Assembly (NCBI GenBank): GCA_021018815.1
Contig: JAITYX010000041.1
Span: 1,612,001 to 1,676,000 of the forward strand
Direction: 5' to 3'
From: Talinum fruticosum
Lineage: Eukaryota; Streptophyta; Magnoliopsida; Caryophyllales; Talinaceae
Length of the DNA stretch: 64,000 bases
Positions 36,661-47,739 of this stretch are shown here, piece after piece (the stretch's first letter is position 1; each line of letters begins with the position of its first letter). Below the pieces are notes generated by a model. The model saw nothing but the letters and a program-made list of their open reading frames with translations. It made no database searches and was not told the DNA's origin. The position numbers and the translations under genes are program-made.

Positions 36661-37215
36661 TATAGAAAAAAATATCCCGAAAAACATATATATCAACAAT
36701 AAGTCTTGTGTGAGATCGTCTTACATTAACTTATCGTGAGACGGGGGTGTCACGTCAGCCAATGTATTAATAACCCCACACATATTCGCAGGTATATGAA
36801 GTTCAAACGCGTATTTAACCAAAGGAGAGTTTATGTCTTGCTAAACTTCATCGCCGTCACCGTTATCTCTTTCCCTCTTCTTTCTCCTCACGTTCATCGT
36901 TCATATTTTGTTCATATTTCCTTCACCACTAACAAGAAATTCGTTCATCGTTCATCGTTGCATCATCTTTCCACTTTCCACTTCTATCGTCTCATCATCA
37001 TCCAACTTTCTACTTCTATCATCGCATCATCATCGGATGTTCACGAGTCTTGTGTTTGAATTTTTCGCTATAATTGTTATCGTTTTCGTGATGATATTTG
37101 TCCATCGGCGACAATATATTGGTTCATCGTGATATTCGTTTATCGTTGATCGTTGATCTTTTGCAATGGAAATGGCTATAGTGGAAAAACAACGAGCATA
37201 CTAATTGAGGAATCT

Positions 37216-38294
37216 ATGGCGGAAAGAGGTAAAGATATTCTGTTTTTTTTATAAACCCTAATAATTTACGAAGACTAACTTTTGTAAACATTCGAAGTAT
37301 GTTAATATTACTATTAATAGCTTGTATGCACGACTATTTTTGATGAGTGCATGTAATAAACTAATTGTGACTGCCATAACAATATTTATGGGACTAATAA
37401 TATTATGTATGAGTGACTAATTATATTTGGAACTATTTACGTTATTTAATATACTAGTGTACGACTAATTATATATTTCTTATGTGAGTATTTATAGAAA
37501 ATTATGTGTGACTGAGTACATCTGTCATCTATGACTATTTGTTTAATATGTTAGTACATGACTAATAAATTATATGTGTGATAATTATGATGAATTAGAA
37601 CAACTATAAGGAATTTATATGACTAATAATATTTGAAATACTCCATTTTATTGTATACATTAGGATATGTCTAATCATGTATTGCATATAAGACTATTCA
37701 AAAAGTATTCTTCTAGTTAGTCACGTATGACCATTTGAAAGTACATTAAATATGACTAATAATATTATCGTTGGGTGACTAATAACATTCAACGTTGTTG
37801 AGCTATTTTGTATAATATGTTATTATACGAATAATAATATCTACAATGACAATTTCAAATATATTTGTGTATTAAAACAAATGTGACAACAAAAATGCAT
37901 ATATATATGACTAATAATATTACCAATGGATGACTAATAATATGTGACCCTCCTCTATTTAATGTAACATGTTATTATACGAATAATAATATTTTGGATG
38001 TATGACTGTTTATATTATTATTATTTGCCAAGTCTGTTATTGATTAATGAATTACTATATGACTAATTGTGTTTTGCATGTATGACTATAATTGTTGAAG
38101 TTGAAAACCAAGAACCCGTGGAGAATTTCATAGAGCCTTTACTTATTGATTATAAAATAAACGTCGAGGTTCCACTAGTACTTGATAATCTCGAATTAGA
38201 TGAAGAACCGAGAGGATCTTTAGTTGGATATTGTAGGGACACGATCATGACCATGGACGTGCGCTTGAAGGAAGTGTTGAAGGAGTTGAAGTGA
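37216..38294 (+). CDS. Possible two-exon small gene inside the MULE (unrecognised)
   Basis: Proposed model: exon 1 37216-37228 (ATGGCGGAAAGAG), a canonical-looking donor GTAAAG, an 872 bp AT-rich intron ending ...GAAG at 38100, and exon 2 38101-38294. Spliced, it would give 68 residues beginning MAERVENQEPVENFIEP and continuing with LELDEEPR and a C-terminal KEVLKELK. The join keeps frame. Without splicing, a 75-codon frame at 38067-38294 covers the same protein. The acidic 'NFIEP ... EEPR' stretch loosely recalls the region before the zinc-finger domain of FAR1-related (MULE-derived) proteins, but the domain itself is absent. It may be a captured gene fragment. Function unknown; the model rests on splice-site appearance only. 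Confidence 0.3.
37290..38085 (+). repeat. Dispersed TGACTAAT-type repeats in the MULE interior
   Basis: The octamer TGACTAAT or a one-base variant recurs ten or more times across about 800 bases, usually followed by AATATT or TATAT, at irregular spacing. It fills the proposed intron of the preceding entry. Confidence 0.7.
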
Positions 38295-38491
38295 AATTAG
38301 GGTTGAGAGGAAGAAGTTTGGAAAATGAGGCAACTTTCCTTTTTTTTATTTTTTAAGTTTTGGAAAGAGAGCGTACGTTTCACTTTCTATTTCAACTGCC
38401 TAAATGTTTTTTTTTTTTAAAATTATCACGTAGGACGTCTCACGATAACTTATCGTGAGACAATCTCATATAAGAATTTGTGATATATCAA

Positions 38492-39346
38492 AATCATAAA
38501 ATAAGGAGTTTAAAATGTAAGAAAACTAATTTAATTATTAAGCATTATATAATTATTATTTTGAGTGTTGACACTGTATAGCTGTTTGGGGAAAAAGAAG
38601 TTTTTGGAAGGAATTCTAACTTGTAATGCCACAAATCACACTTGGTTTGTTGTGAACATTTTCGGAAATGGGTTCAAGTATTTATGATTAACTTACAAAT
38701 TATCATAAGCCTTCTTACTCATATGGTATGGGAAAACTTACCCATTAACTTTCACAACTATTCCCATTATACAATTACTTGGCTTCAAATAACTTCTTTT
38801 CAAACAACCATTCCCTTTAGTTATTGGAAATAATTATTTGTGAAAATGACATATCTGTTCGGAAGTTGGAGAAATTACACCACACTCTACCAACCCTTAT
38901 TATTATTATTATTATTATTATTTGATGTTATTTTTGTTTATATTGAATTTAATGAATAATATACAATAGATAATAAATATAAATTTCATAGAAATAGAAA
39001 AGAAAGAAAATTTTTATGAATAAAGTTAATTTATATATATGACATAAGTTTAATTATTTGTGAAAAGAAAATAAGACAATCGACAAATAAAAGTCATATT
39101 CAATTAGAAAACAACCGAGAGAAAAATATCATAAATGAAATTTCACTAAAAATCTTGTCCAAAATTATCTAATTTAATTAGTTAATATAAAAAATTGATT
39201 CAAATAACTTATACAAACATCTAACAATTGTTTTCCAAATAAGGTCGTACTAAGGTTATGTTATAAATTTTACCGATTATTTTGAAGTTGGCCTTTCGTG
39301 TTGAGAAATGCTATGTAATGTCTTACTTATGGACTCATTTGATAAA
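38492..39346. other. Intergenic stretch, no gene seen
   Basis: AT-rich DNA with a short (TTA)n run at about 38898-38922. Nothing else is recognised. Confidence 0.6.
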
Positions 39347-39355
39347 TATTTTTTG

Positions 39356-40065
39356 GGGAATTGGACCCCAATAATTCAAAGTTTGGGGATGTTGGACGCC
39401 ATTAATCCCAACTAAAGAATTGGATGCTAACACCCTCAACTTTGGACCTATTTATATTTTTTGCACTACCACCGAGTTGAACTCGATTGCTAAATGATGT
39501 TGACGATGGTGCTATTACACGTGGACAATAATAAAAAATAATTTATTTTTTGGATGATAATTCAAGCAAATATGAACAGGGTGACTATGCACTCCCCAAA
39601 ACTTAGTGCAAAAAGGTTCATAACTCTAAGAGAAATCTGAGAGGAAACCGAATGCAGTCCCTTTTTCCTTAGCTTCCCTCCAATTTTCTTTTCCAAAACG
39701 ACGTTCTGCTTACTGCTTGGATTCCCCTCATGGCGCCTGGAAAAAAAAAATACAAGTTAAATCTAATTTCTTCACCTCCAGTGTTGTATTCTCTCACTTT
39801 CTCGTTTTTTTTTTTTGTATTTAGGTTTAGTTTGTATTTTTTACCATCTTTGTTGAATAATTATCCAAAAAATAATACTTGTTTTTATTGTTGTCCATGT
39901 GTAATAGCACCGTCATCCACGTTATTCAACAAATAAGTTCAACTTGATTGTGGTGTCAAAAATGTAAATAGATCCAAAGTTGGGGGTGTTGTTGTTCAAT
40001 TCTCCAGGTTGGGATTAATGGCGTCCAATACCCCCAAACTTTAGATTAATTGTGTCCAATTCCCG
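39356..40065. mobile_element. Mutator-type MITE with ~115 bp terminal inverted repeats
   Basis: The left arm, from GGGAATTGGACCCC through TTGGACGCCATTAATCCCAA to about 39465, recurs as the reverse complement at about 39955-40065. The flanks carry an exact 9 bp duplication, TATTTTTTG (39347-39355 and 40066-40074). The 490 bp core encodes nothing recognisable. The 68-codon frame at 39730-39936 is low in complexity. Confidence 0.8.
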
Positions 40066-40104
40066 TATTTTTTGTCCATGTTGATTTTCTAATTAGTTTA
40101 ATAT

Positions 40105-40365
40105 TGTTTATCCTCCATTAATTAGAGTTAAGAGATAACCAATCTGTACTTAAAAAATTCTAACAATACTTCCATTGACTAGAGTTGATTTCTAATAAGT
40201 TTATTGACGCTGCACTTATCTCAAACAAACAAATTAACAATCCTTCCACGAATCTTTTATTGTCATTTATTCTCTATTATTAGAGTTGACTGATTGCCAA
40301 TAAATACCTGAAATTCTAAGCAATATTTCTGTTGACTAGGGTTGAACTTCATGACCCTCTTCTTC
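40105..40365. repeat. Imperfect direct duplication, ~155 bp period
   Basis: The words 'tagagttgatttc', 'aattctaacaatacttcc' and 'agagataaccaatctgtact' of 40125-40200 recur in altered form at 40275-40355. No gene is seen between 40075 and 40720. Confidence 0.5.
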
Positions 40366-40779
40366 CCTTGTACCTGAAATTCTAACTTTGATCCAAAACA
40401 AAACTTAAGTCACGGAACCAACACTAAATTCGAGGAAGAGAATGCAACTATTCAAACTAAATGGGAAAATATAATGACAAAAATTATAGAACTTAGTTGT
40501 GACCCTATGGGATGTTTGATAAAGAAATCCCAAGCACTCATCCAAATCTTTTCCTCCATTTGAGAAAAGAGGCTCGAAAAAGTCGGGTGTAACTCTATTC
40601 TGCAGGAGCAAATAAGGTCGTAAAAAAGAGAATTGCATGATAAGTGCATAAAATTATGAAGTTAAAAGAGGCATTCTTAATCCTTTAACGACCTTTCTAA
40701 ACTTGAATACGAGAATTTGAACAACTAGTTATAGTTTGAGGGCATTGCCGAATCAAAAACAAGGAAAGAACAAAAGGGA

Positions 40780-41030
40780 GCCCAGCAAAAGGTAGAAAGG
40801 GTAGCAATTAAACAAAAGCCATGTGCTGAAATTGAAAGTGGATGAGGTTGTGAAGTTGCCAAAGGGAGAGGCAACTCAAATACCTCAAACCATTTTCCGC
40901 AGAAATCGATCAGTTGTTGGCTTATCATCACTGCCCCCTGTCATCCCTTTTCGACCTCTCTGTCTCTCTCTCTCTCTCTATTATTAATACCTAAAGGCTA
41001 AAAGTAGAGGCCGGTACCTCATTCAAAGCC
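40780..41030 (+). repeat. Shared upstream segment, unit 1 of the small-gene family
   Basis: Related to 41780-42090 and 57060-57320: words 'aaggtagaaagggta', 'gtggatgagg', an 'aaatcgatcagttgttggc' line and 'attaatacctaaa' occur in the same order. It lies about 0.4 kb upstream of the pseudogene copy. A CT repeat sits at about 40960-40980. Confidence 0.7.
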
Positions 41031-41392
41031 ATTATCAGCTGTTTTTTTTTTTTGGTTTATAGAAGTGGGGCTCTTATAAGAGTTATTAATATGATGTGGA
41101 TTGCTTTAGAACAATTGCGACGCAAGATCATGTGATCCAATTTTGTTTATGTGATTCAATCTATTTTGCCACAATGCTCATTCCATTCAACTCGAGGTCG
41201 ATCCGCGCGCATGATCGCTCACGTATTCAATCCGCCTGTGTATCCATCTTGCATTTTTTTTAGACAGAAACCACATTAATAACTTAATAAGAGTTGGTCC
41301 ATTAACTCAGAAAAAGGCATCAAGTGTCCTAGCTCGCTTCATTTCTTAACCTAAAAGAAGTACAGGAAGAAAGGCAAAAGGGTGAAGTTGCA

Positions 41393-41512
41393 CGTACATG
41401 GCTAGCTTTTATTATTGGAGGTTGATCCGCCCTCCAAGAACCATGTCGCCATAGTGACGAGGAGGAGAGTTGGCAACATGGTGAACACCATTGCTAGCTA
41501 GAAGATCACCAT
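41393..41512 (+). pseudogene. Pseudogene copy of the small-protein family
   Basis: The DNA aligns with the coding start of the two intact copies downstream. It has 'tacatggctagctttt', then a stretch reading IRPPRTMS where the intact copies read VAPPRIVS, then VTRRRVGNM and NTIA in another frame, followed by a stop. The initiating ATG equivalent is lost ('aagttgcac' where the others have the start). At least two indels and stops break the frame. The sequence upstream (41330-41390) also resembles the leader of the copy at 63385. It is the oldest-looking of three tandem copies. Confidence 0.75.
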
Positions 41513-41779
41513 AGCATTCGATGCGATATATCGCATTGCCATAGCTGTCGCTTCTCAAATATGACACCCTATAATTAGTTAGGCCTCAATCCTGCGTAAA
41601 TAGATGACAAAATTCATACTTTTAAGTTCAAATTTTCTCATTCATGGGTTGAATTAAATAAGTTTGATTAGGAATTGAATAATTCTCATAAGTGATTTTA
41701 AATTATTGAACCAAACAGTGAATAAATTCTAGCATCCTATATACTTTTTTAATTTTATTTGTTCAACACGGACATGAAC

Positions 41780-42090
41780 ATTCATTTCTATTCAAAGGGC
41801 ACTTGCCTTTCAAAAGCAACAAAGAAAAACAAAGATGCCCTTTCAAAAGCAGCAAAGAAAAACAAAGAGAGTCCTTAACTACCAAATGACTATAAGGGAA
41901 GGTAGATAGGGTGACCACGTGACCAAATTGAAAAGGATAAGGTTGATTGAGAAATTGCCTAAGGGAGAGGCAACTCAAAATCCTCTGCTATAATTTCCGC
42001 CGAATTCGATCATTTGTTGGCTCAAATAACCGCCCCTATCTTCTCTTTTTGACTTACAGTGGCTTCTTTGGATAGATGCATTTATCAAAG
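41780..42090 (+). promoter_or_regulatory. Shared upstream segment with G-box, unit 2
   Basis: Matches 57060-57320 through 'ggaaggtaga-agggt-accacgtgaccaa' and 'ttcgatc-tttgttggct'. It contains a CACGTG G-box at 41916-41921, conserved in unit 3 and decayed in unit 1. A 'ctttcaaaagca-caaagaaaaacaaaga' phrase is doubled at 41805-41865. With the two later copia insertions removed it would lie about 1.7 kb upstream of the gene at 54241. Its regulatory role is inference. Confidence 0.5.
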
Positions 42091-42099
42091 TTTTTAACA

Positions 42100-42390
42100 T
42101 CATATCATTATCGATCATTGCATAGATTTTTATTTTCTAAACATAAAAATTCTAATTATAATAGGCTCAACACTTCTTCAACACTGCCAACCTGCAGGAC
42201 AAGCTCATCTCTTAACTTGAGCAACATTCTCCCCATGCATCCCCAACCTAGGACTGAGCTGTCCATACAACCCTACTCTGAAGATGGTAGGCTTTGACCC
42301 ATGAAACTAAGATAGGCTCAACATAACAAATTTCCCATAACCATTTAACACTCATGGCTTCGTTCCAAGCAAGGATTTGAAGTTTAAGCC
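42100..42390. other. Intergenic, no gene seen
   Basis: A 73-codon frame starting at 42076 has no recognisable motif. The stretch ends in AAGCC, the left flank of the next insertion. Confidence 0.5.
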
Positions 42391-42920
42391 TGTTGGGATT
42401 ATGGAGCCTAATGGATGCTTTGGGCTTGGTAAAATCGCGTTATGGGACAAGAAATGGCGAACACGGGCATGTGGCATCGAGCACGGGAAGTTTCGGAGCA
42501 AAACACAAAAGGCAATTTGGGCAACAGCCAACACGGACTGGCCGTGTTGGCTGGCACGGCCCGTGCTGGCTGCCCTAATGCCCGGTTACTTGATTTTGAC
42601 CGTTTTACTTCGGTTTCTTGTGGGTTAATGCATGTTTAAGGCCTCTTAATCCTCGGCTTATGACTTGTAAATGTTGTGTGACTGATTATGGCTATTTCAT
42701 CGGTGCAAAATCCTCCATTATTGATATAGAATAGCAAGTGGGAAAGGTGTAAGCTAGTGAGAGCTTGAGTGAAAATCTTTGTAAAGCTATTCGATATTCT
42801 AGTGCATTGTTTGTGGTTTTTTCCGGTTTTGGGTTTTTCACGTTTAAAAATCCTGCGTCCCAATTCTTGTTTATTTTCTTTTTTCCAAAGTTCCATTGTT
42901 TGTGAGCTCCAATCCTAACA
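42391..42920 (+). repeat. 5' LTR of the deleted copia element
   Basis: 530 bp, starting TGTTGGGATTATGGAGCC and ending TCCTAACA. Confidence 0.9.
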
Positions 42921-42922
42921 AC

Positions 42923-42934
42923 TGGTATCGGAGC
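42923..42934 (+). other. Primer-binding site of the deleted copia element
   Basis: TGGTATCGGAGC, one base off the initiator-methionine tRNA site, two bases inside the 5' LTR. Confidence 0.85.
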
Positions 42935-42959
42935 GAAGTGAGGTTGAGAGTTCACAAAA

Positions 42960-44100
42960 ATGGAGTACCGTAAGGTAAAAATTGAGAGGTTCTATGGAAA
43001 GGACTTTGCGTTCCGAAAAATGCAAGTTGAGGACTTGCTATACCGTAAGGAGTTGTATCAACCCCTCGGAGTGTATCCCGTGAGACATGGTAGAAAATGA
43101 TTGGAAGTTGCTTGATTGGCAAGCTCTTGGGACGGTGGGATTGACGTTGTCGTGGAACGTGGCGTTCAACGTGATGGACCAAACAACGACAAAGGGACTG
43201 TTGGAAGCGTTGTCCAACCTCTACGAGAAACCTTCGGCGATGAATAACGTATATCTCATGCGTCGGCTGTTTGACTTAAAATTGGGTGATAGCACTAGTG
43301 TAGTGAATCATATTAATGAGTTTAATATGATCATATCTAATCTTGCTTCGGTAAAAATAAATTTTGAGGATGAGGTTAAGGCCCTAATTTTGATGTCTTT
43401 GCTACCCGAGTCATGGGATACCATAGTGTCTCGCTGTTAGTAGTTCTAGAGGTTCAAATGCATTAAGGTATAATGAGGTTCGGGATGTGATCTTTAGCAA
43501 AAGCATTCGTAAGAAAGATACTCTAGAGTCATAGGGAAGTGCATTTCATGTAAGGGGTAGGGAGAAACATGTGAAAAATGGCTGGGGAAAATCCAAAGTA
43601 AAGGTTTGGTCCCAAAACCCGGGGTAGGTTGTTTGTTGGGGCTGTGAGGATAAGGGAAACTTTAACAAAAATTATCCTAAGAAGTTTGATGACCAGAATT
43701 CGATAAATTCCATGGAAGATGTAGGTGATGCACTTGTCGTTAGTGCGGAAAATCATATTGAGTCTTGGGTGGTTGATTCGGGCGTCATTTCATTCCAGTT
43801 CTAGTAGAAGTTCATTCCATAATTTTGTTGCGGGAAAATTTGGGAAAGTTTTTGTAGCCAATGGGAAAAGCTTGGACATACTAGGAAAAGGGGATATGTG
43901 GATCAAAACCTCAAGTGGGGGTTTTGGATTTTGCAAGGTGTTAGGTATATCCCGAGGTTGACTAAAAATCTGATTTCGGTGAGTCGAGTAGGATGAGTCG
44001 GGATAGCTAATGAAATTTGACAATGGTGGCTGGAAGATCGTAAAAGGGATATTGGTTATGCCTAGGGGTATAAAATCTGGCTCTTTATACTATACTAGCG
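42960..44100 (+). pseudogene. Gag and protease remnant of the deleted copia element
   Basis: The start ATG at 42960 opens MEYRKVKIERF, the copia gag N-terminus. After a frameshift near 43085, a 117-codon piece (43087-43440) gives the UBN2-type core with ALSNLYEKPSAMNNVYLMRR and LPESWDTIV. The zinc knuckle near 43630 reads CWGCEDKGNFNKNYP: the histidine and last cysteine of CCHC are replaced. The protease region reads SWVVDSG, then after a shift SSSRSSFHNF, and continues with LGKGDMWIKTSSGG and TKNLISVSR by 43985. It ends soon after SGSLYYTS (about 44095), where the pol deletion begins. Confidence 0.8.
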
Positions 44101-44600
44101 GGTGGTAGTGACTTAGCTTTAGACGTCGGGGTTGACAATTCTAGTGAGAGTTTGCAGGATGAAGGACTTGGTTCGAGTTCTCGTCTGTAGTGGGAGTCAA
44201 TGAGGATGATGAGGTGTTTGTTGAGTCTACAAACAGGTCATCGGGTGCTCCACAAGAAGAATTACAAGAACCCCGGGATAATGAAGAATACGACGTTGTC
44301 TACGGAAGATAAAGCCCGAAGGTACAAATTTTCTCTTCATTGTTTTTTAATGACTAACGCCGGTGAGTCGGTTTTGCATGGTGAAAGTGTGCAAGATATA
44401 GATCGATTCGAGTGGGAGTTCACGTCGGGTGATGGTAATAGGCTTGAAGGCTTAGAAAGCGGGAATCCGGTAAAGGAGTTAGTCCAAGGAGAAGGTACCA
44501 AAACGGTGAGGCGGTGCACGGACTCGGTTGGTCTCTCTCCATGAAGGGGTCGGGTTTCGATGACTAGATGGATACAACAAAGAAGGTGAGTCATTAGTCT
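44100..44600 (+). other. Interior of the deleted copia element past the pol deletion
   Basis: A 114-codon frame (44200-44544) shows no pol motif I can recognise. It may be the hinge between integrase and RT, or non-coding. The polypurine tract CAAGTGGGAGAT lies at 44602-44613. Confidence 0.4.
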
Positions 44601-44613
44601 TCAAGTGGGAGAT

Positions 44614-45127
44614 TGTTGGGATTATGGAGCCTAATGGAGGTTTTGGGCTCGGTAAAATCACATTACGAGATAAGAAACGACGAACACAGGGTTGAGGCAT
44701 CGAGTACTTGGAAGTTTAAGAGCGAAACACAAAAAGCAATTTGGGCAGCAGCCAACCGGCTGGCACGGCTCGTGCCGGCTGCCCAAATGCCCGATTACTT
44801 GATTTCGGCTGTTTTACTTCAGTTTCTTTTGGGTTAATGAGTATTTAAGGCCTCTTAATGCTCGGTTTATGGCTTGTAAATGTTGTATGACTGATTATGA
44901 CTATTTAACCAGCGCAAAATCCTCCATTGTTGATATAGAATAACAAGTGAGCAATATGTAAGCTAGTGTGATCTTGAGTGAAAATCCTTATAAAGCTATT
45001 CGGTATTCTCGTGCATCATTTGTGGTTTTTTCCGGTTTTGGGTTTTTTCACGTTAAAAATCTTGTGCCCAATTCTTGTTTATTTTCTTTTGTCCAAAGTT
45101 CTATTGTTTGTGAACTCGATCCTAACA
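44614..45127 (+). repeat. 3' LTR of the deleted copia element
   Basis: 514 bp, starting TGTTGGGATTATGGAGCC and ending CCTAACA, with many substitutions and small indels relative to the 5' LTR. It is clearly older than the element at 58332-63169. Confidence 0.9.
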
Positions 45128-45583
45128 AAGGCTCCATTCCTTAGAGGTTGACACATACTTTTCCAACTCACAAGTGTCATTTTCCAGCTCTCGACTTGTA
45201 ACACCCTAACTTTTTGAAGGAATTACTCATTCAAAACCAAATAAAATTTAGAAAGATTCAATTGGTAGAGTATTATGCCACTTGCCTAAAGAGACACGTA
45301 AGACCTCAATTTTCAATTGAATGAAAATAAACTTTATCATTTATTAAAACAATTACTAAAATATGTTCGAGCTACACTTTTCGTGTTGAATTTATAATAT
45401 AACTAAAATAGCTCAACACTTATTCCAAATAGAAAATGAAACAAGGCGAGCATCTCGATAATCCAATTATCCCTATACATTCATACTTTACCTAAAAACA
45501 ATAAAACATTTAAAGAGCGATAATGAAAACTCTCAGTATAATACACCTAATCATGGAAACAACAATTTTATAAAAGTTATTTT
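45128..45583. other. Host DNA between two copia insertions
   Basis: 456 bases of the pre-insertion locus with no gene. A tRNA A-box-like phrase ('attggtagag') occurs near 45260, without a convincing B box. It ends in ATTTT, the left target duplication of the next element. Confidence 0.6.
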
Positions 45584-46071
45584 TGTTGACCAAGGTTAAT
45601 AAATGGCCACTTAGGCCCATCGGTTTCCACTTAATCAGTCTCCCACTTCTCCAGGAAAAGTTCCTGGATAAGTGGAATGGTTAAGTAAGTTGAGATAGAC
45701 TCAGCTTCCCAACTCTAGAGATAGGAGCGAATGCTCCTATTTAATCTAGATATGGAATATACGTAAGAGCACGGGAGAAAACGTACACGGCGTCCATTGC
45801 TTCTCTCGGATTTTCTCTAGAAATCCTCATCTTTTTCTCACAGCCTAGACCCACCATCCCGGGGGTCTTTGGGTTTGTGTCGTGGTTGCTTTCGGGTGAC
45901 TTTAGTAGCCGTCGGCTATATTATTACGGGTGACACCGGTAGATCCGGATTTTGGAGAATAACCTGAATTGGTGTGTTCGTGACACAGGGAATTCATTTG
46001 TGGGCTAAAGAATGGGAATCGATCTAATTGCTTCCGCATTACTAAGGTTATTCCTTATTTTTTTTCCTACG
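45584..46071 (+). repeat. 5' LTR of the 45.6-53.5 kb copia element
   Basis: 488 bp beginning TGTTGACCAAGG. The terminal CCTACA of the partner appears here as CCTACG. Confidence 0.9.
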
Positions 46072-46073
46072 AG

Positions 46074-46085
46074 TGGTATCGGAGC
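46074..46085 (+). other. Primer-binding site of the 45.6-53.5 kb copia element
   Basis: TGGTATCGGAGC, near-identical to the initiator-methionine tRNA complement. Confidence 0.85.
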
Positions 46086-47739
46086 GTAGGATTGCTTGTT
46101 CCTAGCCCCGATTAGTTTTAGCTTGATTAGTTTAGGCAAAATTATAATCTCGCATAATTTGTTTAGTACTAATTTCAATCCCGTTTAACTAAGATTATGT
46201 GTCCGCATTAAACCCCCCGACTCGACCCTCCGTATGGTCAAACCGCTTTTGTGGCAAAACCACATACCGTGGATCGCCTCTGCGGCGGACCACCTCCTCA
46301 ACCACTTAGGCCTCGGTGGCCCAAATAAAAAATAAAAAAATATAAAAAATAGTTAAGTTGTCGAACTAACCCATCGGACCGCCGGAGAGGGGTGGTGCAT
46401 GCCTACACGCGTCGTCGACGAAGATTAGTTCCTCCTCTCATTTTGCTTCTCTAAAACCGATCTATGACCACCAAGTCAATTTTTCGTGAAAACAGACCCG
46501 ACGGTTGCGCATTTGGGTCACTCGCCACCTAGCCGTCGCTCCCATCGCTCGAGACCGGTGTTAGTCGGTTGCTTGGCGGCCGATCTACACCGTGATGGTG
46601 GTATTTTCGTCGAAAAAGGAGGAACGAGGCTTGTGAGTATTTGTCTTTGCTCGGCGGAGAAGGGCGGGGATTAGCATCATTTGGGCTATTCTTGGGTCAA
46701 CGAAAAATGAAAAGTGAGGTTGTGGTTTTACTTGATGTGATCGGAGATCGTGGAGTCAGGCCGGGCCTTTCTCTCGTAGCCATGGCTACTTACGGAGGTG
46801 AAGGAGAGAGGGAGAGAGGACAGAGAGGAAAAGAAGCTCTCTGGGAAAAGTGAAACCGCATGTGAATAAATGAAAGGCATGAAAACAGCTGGTAAGGGCA
46901 AGCGTGCCCTTCTTCTTTTTTTTATTTTTTACGAAATCCCGGTAATTGTTTTTGGTTTCCGATGCCTTAATTTTTTTTTTCAGTCCTTGTTTTTTTCGTT
47001 CCCAAGGCACGCATCTTTGGGCCACGCGATGGTCCATTTTATTTATTCCAACAGACATGCTGATTATATTTAATACGTTTAGTACATAATTTAATTTTTT
47101 ATTTTATGCAAATTTAAATTAATATTAATCTATTTCATATTATATATATAAATTATATAATTTTGTTCTATGTAACATTTTGTTTGGCATATTATTGGTT
47201 TAATATATGTAATTTAGTATTACATGTTTTAAAGTGGACAATTAGGATGAACATTATATAAATATGTTTAATATAGTGTTGAGTAAATTAGTTTTATATA
47301 AAGAATATCTTTGCTTTACATGCTATATATATATATATATGAATTTTTTCACGAAGTCATATTAATTATAAAATTAGTTTTTATATAATATGAGTTAAGT
47401 GATATTATCTATAAATTACTTTTTAGAATTAATGTGAATATGTTTCATGTGAATTAATAATATCACGTACAAAATTCTTTTCATGTAAATTAGTTTTACA
47501 TCTTAACCACCTTTGTGGTGTATAAAGTTCATTGGTAATTCGTTTAATGTTAAAATTCATATGAATATGTTTTCTATGGAATTAAAGTGTCAATTAATTT
47601 TTCTAAAATTTCTAATTCATTCCATATGTGTTGATTATAAGCTTAGCAAAATTTTCGATCATATGACTTGAATAATGAATTTTGTGAAAATTTAATTGTT
47701 TTAAGATGTGCCTAAATGTCCAAGTTTTTCCTTATAGAT
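46086..47739 (+). other. Long untranslated leader of the 45.6-53.5 kb copia element
   Basis: 1.65 kb before the gag ATG with no conserved coding sequence. Its first part (46200-46850) is GC-richer and carries short open frames without motifs. The rest is AT-rich with a TA run at about 47324-47340. Confidence 0.6.

Larger units (their letters stand above)
36697..38482 (+). mobile_element. Mutator-like element (MULE), non-autonomous
   Basis: The ends CAATAAGTCTTGTGTGAGAT and (reverse complement) CACAAATTCTTATATGAGAT are inverted repeats extending about 45 bp to the word TTATCGTGAGACG. The element is flanked by an exact 9 bp duplication, ATATATCAA (36688-36696 and 38483-38491). A 9 bp duplication and long inverted ends are diagnostic of Mutator-like elements. 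At 1,786 bp it has no room for a transposase and none is recognised. Confidence 0.85.
42391..45127 (+). mobile_element. Internally deleted Ty1/copia retrotransposon
   Basis: Direct LTRs with TGTTGGG...CCTAACA ends enclose only 1.7 kb. The flanks AAGCC (42386-42390) and AAGGC (45128-45132) are a 5 bp duplication with one change. The interior keeps a primer site, gag, a decayed zinc knuckle and the protease region. Integrase, reverse transcriptase and RNase H are gone; the next recognisable landmark is the polypurine tract. It could move only with enzymes from another element. Confidence 0.85.

Noticed and set aside
42076..42297. 73-codon + frame
   Set aside because: No recognisable motif, and not conserved in the sister units at 41.0 or 57.3 kb.
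45245..45320. Possible tRNA-derived SINE ('attggtagag' A-box-like word)
   Set aside because: No B box at the right distance and no tail or duplication.
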